A stretch of 64,000 nucleotides of DNA, taken from contig NZ_LMUO01000015.1 in the NCBI RefSeq assembly GCF_009765905.1, forward strand, positions 278,219-342,218. The letters run 5' to 3'. This DNA is from Mucilaginibacter sp. L196. Its GTDB lineage: Bacteria; Bacteroidota; Bacteroidia; Sphingobacteriales; Sphingobacteriaceae. The first letter of the stretch is position 1; each line of letters begins with the position of its first letter. The notes under the pieces are model-generated. The model worked only from the letters and a program-made list of their open reading frames with translations, was not told where the DNA came from and searched no databases. This document shows positions 45,739-54,974 of the stretch, one piece after another. A program made the position numbers and the translations under genes.

Positions 45739-45746
45739 TAATTTTG
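45739..45746 (+). promoter_or_regulatory. Candidate -7 promoter box of mannan SusC
   Basis: TAATTTTG matches the Bacteroidota -7 consensus TAnnTTTG exactly, 30 bp before the ATG. No TTTG/TTG is found at the expected -33 distance, so activation by a regulator may be needed or the match may be chance. Confidence 0.33.
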
Positions 45747-45775
45747 ATATAATCAATTATAAAACTAATCATATT

Positions 45776-48700
45776 ATGAGAAAAATTCTACAAATGGCGA
45801 TGCTGTTTATGGCTCTGCTTGTGTATGCCCCGGCATTTTCACAAACAACAGGGAGCACAAACACCATCAAAGGAACCGTTAGTGACGGCCAAGATGTTAC
45901 ACTGCCAGGTGTAACGGTTTCGCTAAAAGGCAGCACTATTGCTGTAATAACTGATATAAACGGGCACTATTCCATTAACATACCGGCAAGTACAAACTCG
46001 GTATTGCATTTTAGTTTTGTGGGTATGGAATCTGCGGATGTTACTGTTGGTAGCAGGACAAATATCAACGTTACTCTTAAATCAGTAGCCAGCCAGTTAA
46101 CCGATGTGGTTGTAATTGGTTATGGCTCGCAAAAAAGAGGCGATGTAAACGGGGCTATCTCATCTGTTACTGCTAAAGACATCCAAGATATTCCCCAGCC
46201 AAGTGTTGATCAGATGTTACAAGGTAAAGCTGCGGGTGTAACCGTAACATTAAACTCAGGTCAACCGGGCAGCGCAACTTCGGTGCACATTCGTGGTATT
46301 ACATCTTTCGGTCAAAGTGAACCACTATATGTAATTGACGGTGTTGAAATACAGGGACAAGCTGGTAGCCAGCAATTAACACGCCCTGGAGGCGGACAAG
46401 AGGAAACCAGCGTAAGCCCTCTTGGAATGCTAAACCCAAATGATATCGCATCAATTGATATATTGAAAGATGCTTCCGCAACTGCTATTTATGGTAGCAG
46501 GGGTGCAAACGGTGTAATTATAGTTACTACCAAACGCGGCAAAAGCGGCAACGCACGTGTAACTTATGATGGCTGGGTAGGTTTACAACAACAAGGTAAG
46601 TTTTTGGATATGATGAACTTACAGCAATACGCTACTTTACAAAATAGCCTTGCTTCTGTTTACGGTACACAACCCAGGGCTGAATTTGCCGATCCTAGTG
46701 CTTTAGGCCCGGGTACCGACTGGCAAAAAGCAATATTCCGTACTGCTTTTGAGCAAAATCATGATATTTCTGTATCAGGCGGTTCTGATAAATCCGATTA
46801 CTACGTATCAGCAGGATATTTTAAACAAGATGGTACCGTTTTAGGCTTTAATTTTGATCGTTACTCTATCAGAACAAACATAAATTCACAAGCAAAAGAC
46901 TGGCTTAAAATAGGAACTACTCTTGGTGCCAGCCGCAGTGATGAAAATGTTGGACTTGGAAGTAATACAGGTATTATTTATAATGCGCTATTATCACCTC
47001 CAGACCAATCTGTTTATAACCCTGATGGCTCTTATGCAGGCCCCTATGTTACTCCTTCAGGTACATTAGAAGGTGGTGTTAACCCGGTACAACAGGCTTT
47101 AAACATCAGTAATACTTTAAACCGTAATGAAATAAACGGAAATTTATATGCTGAGATAAAATTCTTTAAAGATTTAACCTTAAGATCAGAGGTTGATGGT
47201 GACTTTAACTGGTCGGATGCACAAACATTTAATCCAACTTATAGCTATGGTGCTACAGGAACACCATCACAATACAATATATCAAATGCGACAGCTACAT
47301 TGAGTCGCTTAACTACAAACAGCACATACTGGAGCTGGAAAGAATATTTTAATTATGGCCATACCTGGGGTAAAAGTAATTTAACCGCTATTGCAGGCCA
47401 CGAAGTATGGGAATCTACTTATGATCAGTTACCTCTTTCCGGTTCAGGATTTGTTGCAGGTAATCAAATACAAAGTATAGCCCTTGCAAATTCAGTTGCG
47501 GCCTCTGTACCTGAATACAAACAAACCCAGGTAATGGAATCGTACCTGGCACGTGCCATTTATACTTTTGACAATAAATACAGCATTACTGCCAATATCC
47601 GTAGTGACCGTACTTCTAATTTTGCAGAAGGTCATCAAGTTGGTTACTTCCCTGGTGCTGCGGTTTCATGGAGATTATCTGATGAATCATTCATGGCTCC
47701 AATAAAACAAATTGCTGATAATATTAAAATAAGATTAGGTTACGGAACAACAGGTAACTCAAATGTACCTCCATATTCTTATGGTGCATCATTAACAGCT
47801 ATACCTACTTCGTTTGGAACAGGTTTTATTATTCATAACGTAGCAAACCCCAACTTAACCTGGGAAACTGCAATCCAAAAGGATTTAGGTGTTGACTTCA
47901 CGCTTTTTAACCGTATTGACGGAAGTGTTGATTACTATCAAAAAACATCTAAAAACTTCCTTTTCCAGGAGCCATTACCTTACTTTTTGGTTGGTGGGCC
48001 TAATGAATATGGCGACAACCCAGCAGGGATTCAGCCTCCGTACGTAAATGCAGGTCAAATTCAAAATAAAGGTATTGAGGTTACTATTAACAGTAAAAAC
48101 ATAGTAAGTAAAGACTTTAAGTGGACCACTACAGTTACGTTCTCACATTATTCAAATGTGGTAACTTCACTAGATGGCGCTCCTCCAATAATCGGAAAAG
48201 AAAACTTAAGCTTTAACAGCTTAACCCCTACCAAAACAATTGTAGGTTACCCAGTTGGTGAGTTTTTTGGATATAAAGTTTTAGGTGTTGTTAAAACTCA
48301 AGCCCAATTAAAATACCTGGCTACACACCCACAAAATGTTACTGGTAGTGTACAAGTAGTTACCAATGCTCCTAACCAGCCAAGCACTATTTGGCTTGGT
48401 GATTTAGAATATCAGGATACCAATCATGACGGTAAAGTTGATGCAAGCGACCAGGTTCCACTAGGTAACCCTAACCCTGATTTTACTTATGGTGTAACAA
48501 ACACATTCGATTACAAAGATTTTGAACTTTCTATATTCTTCTACGGATCATATGGTGGTAAAATATTAGATGCATTGGAATATGAAACAGCAGGTTTATC
48601 AAGTTTATACCAAAACCAATTAGCTTCATCTGCAAACTACTGGTCGCCAAGCAATCCAAATTCAAACATCCCGGCACCACACATTGGCTCGCCAAACCCG

Positions 48701-48979
48701 AATTTAGTTATGTCTGACAGGTTCCTGGAGAGCGCTTCATTCCTTCGTTTACAAAATGTGCGCCTGGGTTATAATTTGCCATCACAATGGGCAAAAGCCA
48801 TTGCAATGACCAGCTTAAAGGTATTTGTTAGCGGACAAAACTTATTTGTTATTACCAAATATCCAGGTCTTGATCCTGAAATAGGTTCATTTAACCAGAA
48901 CCCTACTTTACAGAATATTGACTTAGGCAGGTATCCAAACCCACGCGTATTCACTTTAGGAGTAAACGCACAGTTTTAA
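45776..48979 (+). CDS. SusC/RagA family TonB-dependent transporter (mannan locus)
   Basis: 1067 residues. Signal peptide to about 23 (PAFSQT), carboxypeptidase-regulatory-like domain about 30-105, the VVVIGYGSQKRGDVNG motif near 113-128, plug about 128-255 (YVIDGVEIQGQAGSQ, DASATAIYGSRGANGV), then the barrel. The plug carries an insertion rich in Gly, Gln and Glu (about 198-220) not seen in the other two SusC proteins here. It starts the plus-strand mannan locus, with SusD 18 bp behind. Likely substrates are manno- or glucomanno-oligosaccharides, inferred from GH26, GH27 and GH130 downstream. Confidence 0.94.
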   Translation: MRKILQMAMLFMALLVYAPAFSQTTGSTNTIKGTVSDGQDVTLPGVTVSLKGSTIAVITDINGHYSINIPASTNSVLHFSFVGMESADVTVGSRTNINVTLKSVASQLTDVVVIGYGSQKRGDVNGAISSVTAKDIQDIPQPSVDQMLQGKAAGVTVTLNSGQPGSATSVHIRGITSFGQSEPLYVIDGVEIQGQAGSQQLTRPGGGQEETSVSPLGMLNPNDIASIDILKDASATAIYGSRGANGVIIVTTKRGKSGNARVTYDGWVGLQQQGKFLDMMNLQQYATLQNSLASVYGTQPRAEFADPSALGPGTDWQKAIFRTAFEQNHDISVSGGSDKSDYYVSAGYFKQDGTVLGFNFDRYSIRTNINSQAKDWLKIGTTLGASRSDENVGLGSNTGIIYNALLSPPDQSVYNPDGSYAGPYVTPSGTLEGGVNPVQQALNISNTLNRNEINGNLYAEIKFFKDLTLRSEVDGDFNWSDAQTFNPTYSYGATGTPSQYNISNATATLSRLTTNSTYWSWKEYFNYGHTWGKSNLTAIAGHEVWESTYDQLPLSGSGFVAGNQIQSIALANSVAASVPEYKQTQVMESYLARAIYTFDNKYSITANIRSDRTSNFAEGHQVGYFPGAAVSWRLSDESFMAPIKQIADNIKIRLGYGTTGNSNVPPYSYGASLTAIPTSFGTGFIIHNVANPNLTWETAIQKDLGVDFTLFNRIDGSVDYYQKTSKNFLFQEPLPYFLVGGPNEYGDNPAGIQPPYVNAGQIQNKGIEVTINSKNIVSKDFKWTTTVTFSHYSNVVTSLDGAPPIIGKENLSFNSLTPTKTIVGYPVGEFFGYKVLGVVKTQAQLKYLATHPQNVTGSVQVVTNAPNQPSTIWLGDLEYQDTNHDGKVDASDQVPLGNPNPDFTYGVTNTFDYKDFELSIFFYGSYGGKILDALEYETAGLSSLYQNQLASSANYWSPSNPNSNIPAPHIGSPNPNLVMSDRFLESASFLRLQNVRLGYNLPSQWAKAIAMTSLKVFVSGQNLFVITKYPGLDPEIGSFNQNPTLQNIDLGRYPNPRVFTLGVNAQF

Positions 48980-48997
48980 ATTTTAAAGAAATTAAAG

Positions 48998-50629
48998 ATG
49001 AAAATACACATTAAATATATTGCAGGCATGGCGGCTATGGCAGGAATGCTTGCCACCGGTTGCAAAAAAGATTTTTTCAACCGTCCACCTGAATCAAGCG
49101 TAACTGTAGGCAATTATTATCAAACTGCCGACCAGGTAGCAGCCAGTACAAATGGCTTATATGGATCGCCATGGTTTGGCTGGAATAACAAAGTTGGCTG
49201 GGCTATTACAGAATTCGCAAGCGGTAACGGTCGCTCCTACTCGTCTGATGTTGGACCTTTTGGAACACCTCCTGTAGCCAATGACAATGCGGAACTACTT
49301 GCTGCATGGGATTCACCATTTACAGTAATTGCACAATGTAATGGCTTGTTGAATAACCTACCCGCAACTGTGCCAGCGTCGGTACCCACCAAAGTTGTAA
49401 ACAATGCTTTAGGCGAAGCTCATTTATTAAGAGCGGCAGCTTATTTTTACCTAGTGCGCACCTTTGGGCCTGTGCCAATTGTTGAAAACCCGCTTCAGGA
49501 TATAAACGATTTTGCAACCGTACCTACAAATAACATAAGCGATGTTTATCATCTTATGGTATTAGATTTACAATTTGCAGAAGCTAATTGTACCGCTGGT
49601 GTTGCCTCAACAGGCCACGGCTCTAGTGGCTCAGCATCTGCACTGCTTGCAAAGGTTTATTTATATATGCAGGATTATGTTGATGCCCAAAAAGAAGCCG
49701 AAAAGGTAATTAACAGCGGCGAATTTGCATTATTACCAAATTTTGGTGATCTGTTCCGTACCATCAACAACAATAATAAAGAATCAATACTGGCTATGCA
49801 ATGGATTTACAATGCAGGTGTTGGTGGTTCCAATTATGACTATGGTAACTCTATACAAGCATCATGGGCTTTTAGCACTACTATAACTGGTGGCAGCGAT
49901 GGTTACGGTGTATTCGGCCCGACAATTGATTTGCAAAACGCATTTTTAGCGGAAGGCGGAGATACTGTACGCAGGCACTTTACCATTATGCTACCGGGAA
50001 GCTATTATTCAGAGATTGATGTTAAAGATGGCGGCTATACGCTACCACTAAGTGCAAGCTCACAAGGCACACAGGCTGAACCTAAGAAGTATGTTGTAGG
50101 CCAGGCAGGTGACCCTGATAACAACGGCAAGGTGAACGCACAAGCCGCAGGCGACAATACTTATATTATGCGTTATGCAGATGTATTATTAATTGAGGCT
50201 GAAGCTATATTAGGCCAGGAGGCAAACCCTGCCGTTGGTACAGGTATCCCTTTAACAGCATCAACTACAAATGCAACAGCGTTACAATATTTTAACATGG
50301 TAAGAACCCGCGTAGGTGTACCGGCCGTTACATCTTTCACGTACAAGCAGTTGCTGAATGAAAGACGCCTGGAATTTGCCCTTGAGCAGGATTATTGGTT
50401 TGATTTAGGACGTATAGATGGTTATTTGAACACAGCGCACACAACTGCTATCAGCATCATCAGCGCGCAGGAACGTGGCACATACAATAACGCCTTCCCT
50501 GATCAAACATCTATCAATTCGATCCACTTTACACCAACACCTGCCGATTTCTTATTTAATATTCCGGCAGATGAAATTGCAGCGGATCCAAATCTGGCCA
50601 AACCTCCGGTTAAGTATACATTCAAATAA
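48998..50629 (+). CDS. SusD/RagB family glycan-binding lipoprotein (mannan locus)
   Basis: 543 residues. The lipobox ATGC gives Cys22, followed by KKDFFNRPPESSVTVGNYY, a normal SusD opening. AHLLRAAAYFYLVRTFGPVPIVENP near 140-165 and the C-terminal NERRLEFALEQDYWFDLGRI (about 450-470) are family hallmarks. It is translated just after SusC, and its stop codon overlaps the next gene's start by one base (TAATG). It would trap mannan fragments above the SusC channel. Confidence 0.94.
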   Translation: MKIHIKYIAGMAAMAGMLATGCKKDFFNRPPESSVTVGNYYQTADQVAASTNGLYGSPWFGWNNKVGWAITEFASGNGRSYSSDVGPFGTPPVANDNAELLAAWDSPFTVIAQCNGLLNNLPATVPASVPTKVVNNALGEAHLLRAAAYFYLVRTFGPVPIVENPLQDINDFATVPTNNISDVYHLMVLDLQFAEANCTAGVASTGHGSSGSASALLAKVYLYMQDYVDAQKEAEKVINSGEFALLPNFGDLFRTINNNNKESILAMQWIYNAGVGGSNYDYGNSIQASWAFSTTITGGSDGYGVFGPTIDLQNAFLAEGGDTVRRHFTIMLPGSYYSEIDVKDGGYTLPLSASSQGTQAEPKKYVVGQAGDPDNNGKVNAQAAGDNTYIMRYADVLLIEAEAILGQEANPAVGTGIPLTASTTNATALQYFNMVRTRVGVPAVTSFTYKQLLNERRLEFALEQDYWFDLGRIDGYLNTAHTTAISIISAQERGTYNNAFPDQTSINSIHFTPTPADFLFNIPADEIAADPNLAKPPVKYTFK

Positions 50630-51843
50630 TGAAAACCATCATGAAAAGAAATAAATTTCAACAATCGAAAAACTTAACCTGGGTACTATCAGCTTTGATG
50701 GTACTGGGTTTTGCATCCTGCAAAAAGCAGAATAGCGAAGGTTATACAGCCGGAACAGGAGCACCTGTTATTACACGTATACGTACTTTGGGTAAGGTGC
50801 TTACAGATTCTGTAACAAAAACTTATACCACATACGATACAACAGGAACCGCCAGTACAACAACTCAAACAAACCCACCAAATGGTTATTCGGCTCAAGA
50901 TTCAACAACAGCCACCGGCAACCTAAACAACACCTATGAAATTATAGGTAAAAACTTAGGTTCGGCTACCAAATTGACGATCAATGGCGTAACTGTTTAC
51001 TTTAACCGGGCCTTAGGTTCTGATAGTGAGCTTATATTTAACATACCAAGCACCATCCCTACTACGCAACCACAATCTAATAAAATAGTGGTTACCACAT
51101 TGTATGGATCTGTTACTTATGCCTTCACCGTTTTACCACCGGCACCAACTGTTCTAACGTATTCAACTAATGATTTTACGGCTAATTCCCTAATCAGCTT
51201 AACCGGCCAAGGCTTTGCTTCTGTAACATCAGTTAAATTGAAAACAACGGGCGATGTGGCAATAATAGTGTCTCAGACTGATACCACCATGACTTTAAAA
51301 ATGCCAACATCTACAGCTACCACCACTCCTCTTCAATTCATTTATACATCAGGAACGAATACCGGAGCTACTGCGGTTTCCTCAGCGCAATTTAATGATC
51401 TGGATAATTCATATCAGGTTTTTACTGATAATTATAGCAATGGATGGTACAGCAGCTCATGGGGCCCAACAGCAATTTCTACTACAGTAGCTAAAACTGG
51501 CACCAGCTCTTTTGCAGCAACATACGATAAAGGTGATTGGTCTGCAGATGGTTTTGGCACCGGTGGTACAGGCCTACCAACAGCAAGTTACAACTACTTA
51601 TCTTTCTGGATAAAAGGTGGTCTTGAAAATTACACCCTTTATCTTACGGCTGATACTCGCGGAGGATTTGGAAACTCAGATACCAGCACTCCTATTACTG
51701 TTCCGGCTAACGTTTGGACGTATTTTAAAATGCCGTTATCGACACTTAATTTACAGGGCTCAAAACAATTCGGGTTCTATATACAAGGCCCTAATGATCA
51801 GAACGAAACATTCTATTTTGATGATGTTGTACTGTTAAAATAA
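50629..51843 (+). CDS. Surface glycan-binding lipoprotein with TIG domains and CBM-like C-terminus
   Basis: 404 residues with lipobox FASC near Cys27. Two IPT/TIG Ig-like domains are visible, about 100-180 (NNTYEIIGKNLGSATKLTING) and about 182-260 (LISLTGQGFASVTSVKL). A C-terminal beta-sandwich, about 263-404, has the form of a carbohydrate-binding module (YLSFWIKGG, WTYFKMPLSTL, FYFDDVVL). The third position after SusC and SusD and this layout match surface glycan-binding proteins of mannan and xyloglucan loci. It has no sequence likeness to SusE. The start overlaps the SusD stop; an in-frame ATG at 50641 is an alternative. It is followed by a strong hairpin. Confidence 0.85.
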   Translation: MKTIMKRNKFQQSKNLTWVLSALMVLGFASCKKQNSEGYTAGTGAPVITRIRTLGKVLTDSVTKTYTTYDTTGTASTTTQTNPPNGYSAQDSTTATGNLNNTYEIIGKNLGSATKLTINGVTVYFNRALGSDSELIFNIPSTIPTTQPQSNKIVVTTLYGSVTYAFTVLPPAPTVLTYSTNDFTANSLISLTGQGFASVTSVKLKTTGDVAIIVSQTDTTMTLKMPTSTATTTPLQFIYTSGTNTGATAVSSAQFNDLDNSYQVFTDNYSNGWYSSSWGPTAISTTVAKTGTSSFAATYDKGDWSADGFGTGGTGLPTASYNYLSFWIKGGLENYTLYLTADTRGGFGNSDTSTPITVPANVWTYFKMPLSTLNLQGSKQFGFYIQGPNDQNETFYFDDVVLLK

Positions 51844-51850
51844 CAATACA

Positions 51851-51888
51851 AATTAACACCTGATGTTAACCAACACCGGGTGTTAATT
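51851..51888. promoter_or_regulatory. Inverted repeat with nested palindrome between the glycan-binding gene and AraC
   Basis: AATTAACACC (51851-51860) and GGTGTTAATT (51879-51888) are perfect 10-base arms. Within them AACACCGGGTGTT (51872-51884) is a second dyad. No T run follows, so it is not an obvious intrinsic terminator; an operator or mRNA-end hairpin is possible. Confidence 0.35.
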
Positions 51889-51946
51889 ATACAACATGAA
51901 TATTGTTGTAATAACGAAATAAGAATTGGTTAATGTTTGGTTACAA

Positions 51947-51982
51947 ATGTCATCACCTAGTATGGGTGATGGCATTTTTTTT
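51947..51982 (+). terminator. Terminator of the SusC-SusD-glycan-binding operon
   Basis: ATGTCATCACC (51947-51957) pairs with GGTGATGGCAT (51965-51975) around a short loop, with one mismatched pair, followed by a run of T. It lies about 105 bp after the last operon gene and 95 bp before AraC. Confidence 0.8.
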
Positions 51983-52076
51983 AATAGATAATTTGAAACA
52001 AATCACATTCCGATTAATAATATGTTAAATTTGTATCAATATCTTAACCAATTAAGTACACCTCAAATTTATTGAT

Positions 52077-52952
52077 ATGACAAGTAACGTAATGCGCGAA
52101 ATAACGCCGTTAACTCCCGGCGATTGCTTTACAATTTTTTCAAGGGTCAAAGAAAAATTCGACTTCCCATTGCACTATCATGATGAGTATGAACTCAACC
52201 TTATTATTAATGCAAAAGGGGCTAAACGGGTTGTTGGTGGCCACATTGAAGTAATTGACGACCTGGAGCTGGTACTTGTTGGCCCAAACGTATACCATGC
52301 ATGGTTTACGCACCAATGCCAAAGCCAATCAATTACGGAAGTAACTATACAATTTCACAAGGACTTGTTTGATGATAAATTTTTGAGACGCAACCAGTTA
52401 AGCTTTGTTAAAAACATGATAGAGCGCTCGCAAAGAGGCATACTATTCTCACCTGAAACCATAGCGGCGTTAAAAGACCGCATATACTCATTAAACAAAA
52501 AAAGCGGGTTTGATTCGGTATTGGAACTACTTTCTATACTGCACGATCTTTCTATATCCCGCAACATGAAAACACTGTCGGATTCCAGCTTTTCAAACGA
52601 ACAGTTCCATTACAACAGCAGGCGCATTGAAAAGGTTTTTGAGTATATGAACAGCCATTACAACATGCAGATCACACTGGCCGAGGTAGCCAAAATAGCC
52701 AATATGCCGGAGGCGTCTTTTAGCAGATTCATCAAAAAAAGAACCGGAAAAACGTTTATCGATAGTTTGAATGAAATTCGCCTGGGGCATGCCTCAAGAA
52801 TGCTGATCGACACCACCAATACTGTTGCCGAAATTGCTTATAAATGCGGGTTTAATAACATATCAAACTTCAACCGGATATTTAAACGCAAGAAGTTTTG
52901 CATCCCTAAAGATTTCAGGGAAACCTATACCGGCAACCGGATATTTATATAG
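52077..52952 (+). CDS. AraC-family transcriptional regulator
   Basis: 291 residues. An N-terminal cupin (about 15-110, FDFPLHYHDEYELNLIINAKG) holds the sensor and a C-terminal pair of HTH motifs (about 187-288) the DNA-binding part: ITLAEVAKIANMPEASFSRF, then NTVAEIAYKCGFNNISNFNRIF. It lies between the SusCD operon and the enzyme/transporter operon of the mannan locus, on the same strand as both, and is the natural candidate to control them. A TAAATTTG box at 52026-52033 could be its promoter. The inducer is not evident. Confidence 0.9.
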   Translation: MTSNVMREITPLTPGDCFTIFSRVKEKFDFPLHYHDEYELNLIINAKGAKRVVGGHIEVIDDLELVLVGPNVYHAWFTHQCQSQSITEVTIQFHKDLFDDKFLRRNQLSFVKNMIERSQRGILFSPETIAALKDRIYSLNKKSGFDSVLELLSILHDLSISRNMKTLSDSSFSNEQFHYNSRRIEKVFEYMNSHYNMQITLAEVAKIANMPEASFSRFIKKRTGKTFIDSLNEIRLGHASRMLIDTTNTVAEIAYKCGFNNISNFNRIFKRKKFCIPKDFRETYTGNRIFI

Positions 52953-53133
52953 CCCAAAACACCAACTAATACCTTTAATAACAGTTTATGTATTTTAAAT
53001 GGTTAAAATAGTATTAGTATACTGCAAGTAACCGTTTTAATTTAGCTACAGCCAATAAAACCAGTTTTACCCCCCTCTCAAAAAGGTTAATAAAGCTGTA
53101 GCGAGCCATATATTAATTTTATAAAACACACCC

Positions 53134-54966
53134 ATGCATCTATCTTTTATAGATCTATCAATAATTGCGTTGTATTTACTTACAACCGTATTTATTGGTT
53201 TATGGTATCGCAAAAAGGCACGAAAAAATAAAGAAAGTTATATGCTTGGCGGCAAATCGCTGCCCTGGTATATGCTTGGCCTAAGCGATGCATCAGACAT
53301 GTTCGACATAAGCGGCACCATGTGGATGGTAAGCCTTTGCTTCGCCTACGGAATGAAAAGCATTTGGATACCCTGGCTCTGGCCGGTATTTAACCAGGTA
53401 TTTTTAATGATGTATTTATCACGCTGGCTGCGCCGTTCCAATGCCTCAACAGGCGCGGAATGGTTAAAAACCAGGTTTGGCGATAGTGGAAAAGCTGTTC
53501 GTGCATCGCACATAATAGTTATTGTATTTGCCCTGTTTTGTTGCTTTGGATACCTGGCCTATGGTTTTATTGGCCTTGGCAAATTCATCGAAATATTTGC
53601 CCCATGGAGCGCTGTAAAGGCATACGTACCATTCGATGTGCCGCTTAAATATGTACCCCAGTTTTACGGGATAATTTTCACGCTGTTCGCTATGTTCTAC
53701 TCTATTTTAGGCGGGATGCATGGCATTGTTTTGGGGGATGTGATCAAATATATCGTAATGACTGCCGCCTGCATCTGGATCTCAGTTATAGCCGTAATGA
53801 AGTTGCAAGGACATACACTCAATGTACCTAACGGCTGGTATAGCCCGTTTTTTGGCTTGCACCTTAACCTGAACTGGACGAACATCATAACCGAAGTAAA
53901 TCAAAAAATAAAGGAAGACGGCTATTCACTTTTCGGAGTGTTTTTTATGATGATGACCTTCAGGGGATTTTTCGCGGCGCTTGCCGGCCCTGCGCCGACT
54001 TATGATATGCAAAAAATACTATCTACCCGCACACCTGAAGAGGCAAGTAAAATGAGTGGTTTTGTAAATATCATACTGTTGCCAATCCGTTATGCGCTTA
54101 TCATCAGTTTAACCTTACTGGGCTTGTTGTATTACCACCAAATGAATCTAAAGGATGCCACAGGAGCAATTGACTTTGAACGCATTTTACCTGCGGTGAT
54201 AAATAACTTTCTACCGGTTGGCTTAGTTGGCTTATTGCTTGCAGGCTTACTTGGCGCTTTCATGAGCACTTTTAGCGGTACACTTAACGCGGCACAGGCT
54301 TATATTGTTAATGATATTTATGTAAAATACGTTGATCCTAAAGCATCAACCAAAAAAATAATGACCATGAATTACCTGATGGGTATTATTGTGGTAGCTA
54401 TAGGTGTTTTATTAGGATTTTGTATAAAGAATATAAATGCAGCCTTACAATTTATCGTATCGGCACTGTATAGCGGCTATATTGTATCAAATGTTTTAAA
54501 ATGGCATTGGTGGCGCTTTAATGCCAATGGCTTTTTTTGGGGGATGCTCAGTGGCATTGCAACAGCAATGGTGTTGGCAGTAACTGTTGATGCAGGGCAT
54601 GTTTTATACTGGTTTCCCGTGTTATTTGTAGTATCAATTGCGGGTGCCATTATTGGCACTTATACAGCCCCACCTACTGACATAGCCGTTTTACGATCAT
54701 TCTATATCAATGTACGCCCCTGGGGTGCGTGGGGCCATATTGAAGCCTTGGTACGGGCCGATGATCCTGACTTTCAATCAAACAAAAACTTTAAACTAAA
54801 TATGTTCAATGTGGTAATTGGTACTATAGCACAGTTGTGCCTCACCATATTGCCCATGTACTTAATACTGATGCAAAAGTTACCGTTAATGGTGACTATA
54901 GCCCTACTGGCTGTCATCATTGCAATACTTAAAAAAACCTGGTGGAATAAATTAAAAGACTATTAA
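53134..54966 (+). CDS. Sodium:solute symporter (SSS) family sugar transporter
   Basis: 610 residues with 13-14 hydrophobic helices. The SSS family pattern is visible: GGKSLPWYMLGLSDASDMFDISGT near 38-61, the GLGKF/SILGGMHGIVLGDVIKY region near 187-207, and GLVGLLLAGLLGAFMSTFSGTLNAAQAYIVNDIY near 355-390. The nearest type seems to be the longer sugar/inositol symporters. As first gene of the tight mannan enzyme operon (next gene 8 bp away), it likely brings mannobiose or mannosylglucose across the inner membrane with Na+. Substrate is inferred from context. Confidence 0.88.
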   Translation: MHLSFIDLSIIALYLLTTVFIGLWYRKKARKNKESYMLGGKSLPWYMLGLSDASDMFDISGTMWMVSLCFAYGMKSIWIPWLWPVFNQVFLMMYLSRWLRRSNASTGAEWLKTRFGDSGKAVRASHIIVIVFALFCCFGYLAYGFIGLGKFIEIFAPWSAVKAYVPFDVPLKYVPQFYGIIFTLFAMFYSILGGMHGIVLGDVIKYIVMTAACIWISVIAVMKLQGHTLNVPNGWYSPFFGLHLNLNWTNIITEVNQKIKEDGYSLFGVFFMMMTFRGFFAALAGPAPTYDMQKILSTRTPEEASKMSGFVNIILLPIRYALIISLTLLGLLYYHQMNLKDATGAIDFERILPAVINNFLPVGLVGLLLAGLLGAFMSTFSGTLNAAQAYIVNDIYVKYVDPKASTKKIMTMNYLMGIIVVAIGVLLGFCIKNINAALQFIVSALYSGYIVSNVLKWHWWRFNANGFFWGMLSGIATAMVLAVTVDAGHVLYWFPVLFVVSIAGAIIGTYTAPPTDIAVLRSFYINVRPWGAWGHIEALVRADDPDFQSNKNFKLNMFNVVIGTIAQLCLTILPMYLILMQKLPLMVTIALLAVIIAILKKTWWNKLKDY

Positions 54967-54974
54967 TTACTGAA

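Larger units (their letters stand above)
45212..45775. other. Divergent intergenic control region between the SusR-like gene and mannan SusC
   Basis: 564 bp, strongly AT-rich. It contains two groups of inverted repeats (45444-45467 and 45476-45503) and a TAATTTTG box at 45739-45746 on the plus strand, 30 bp before the SusC start. No small gene was found. Confidence 0.6.

Noticed and set aside
53045..53102. Inverted repeat GCTACAGC/GCTGTAGC upstream of the transporter operon
   Set aside because: Eight-base arms 42 bp apart are too short and distant to argue for a site without conservation data.
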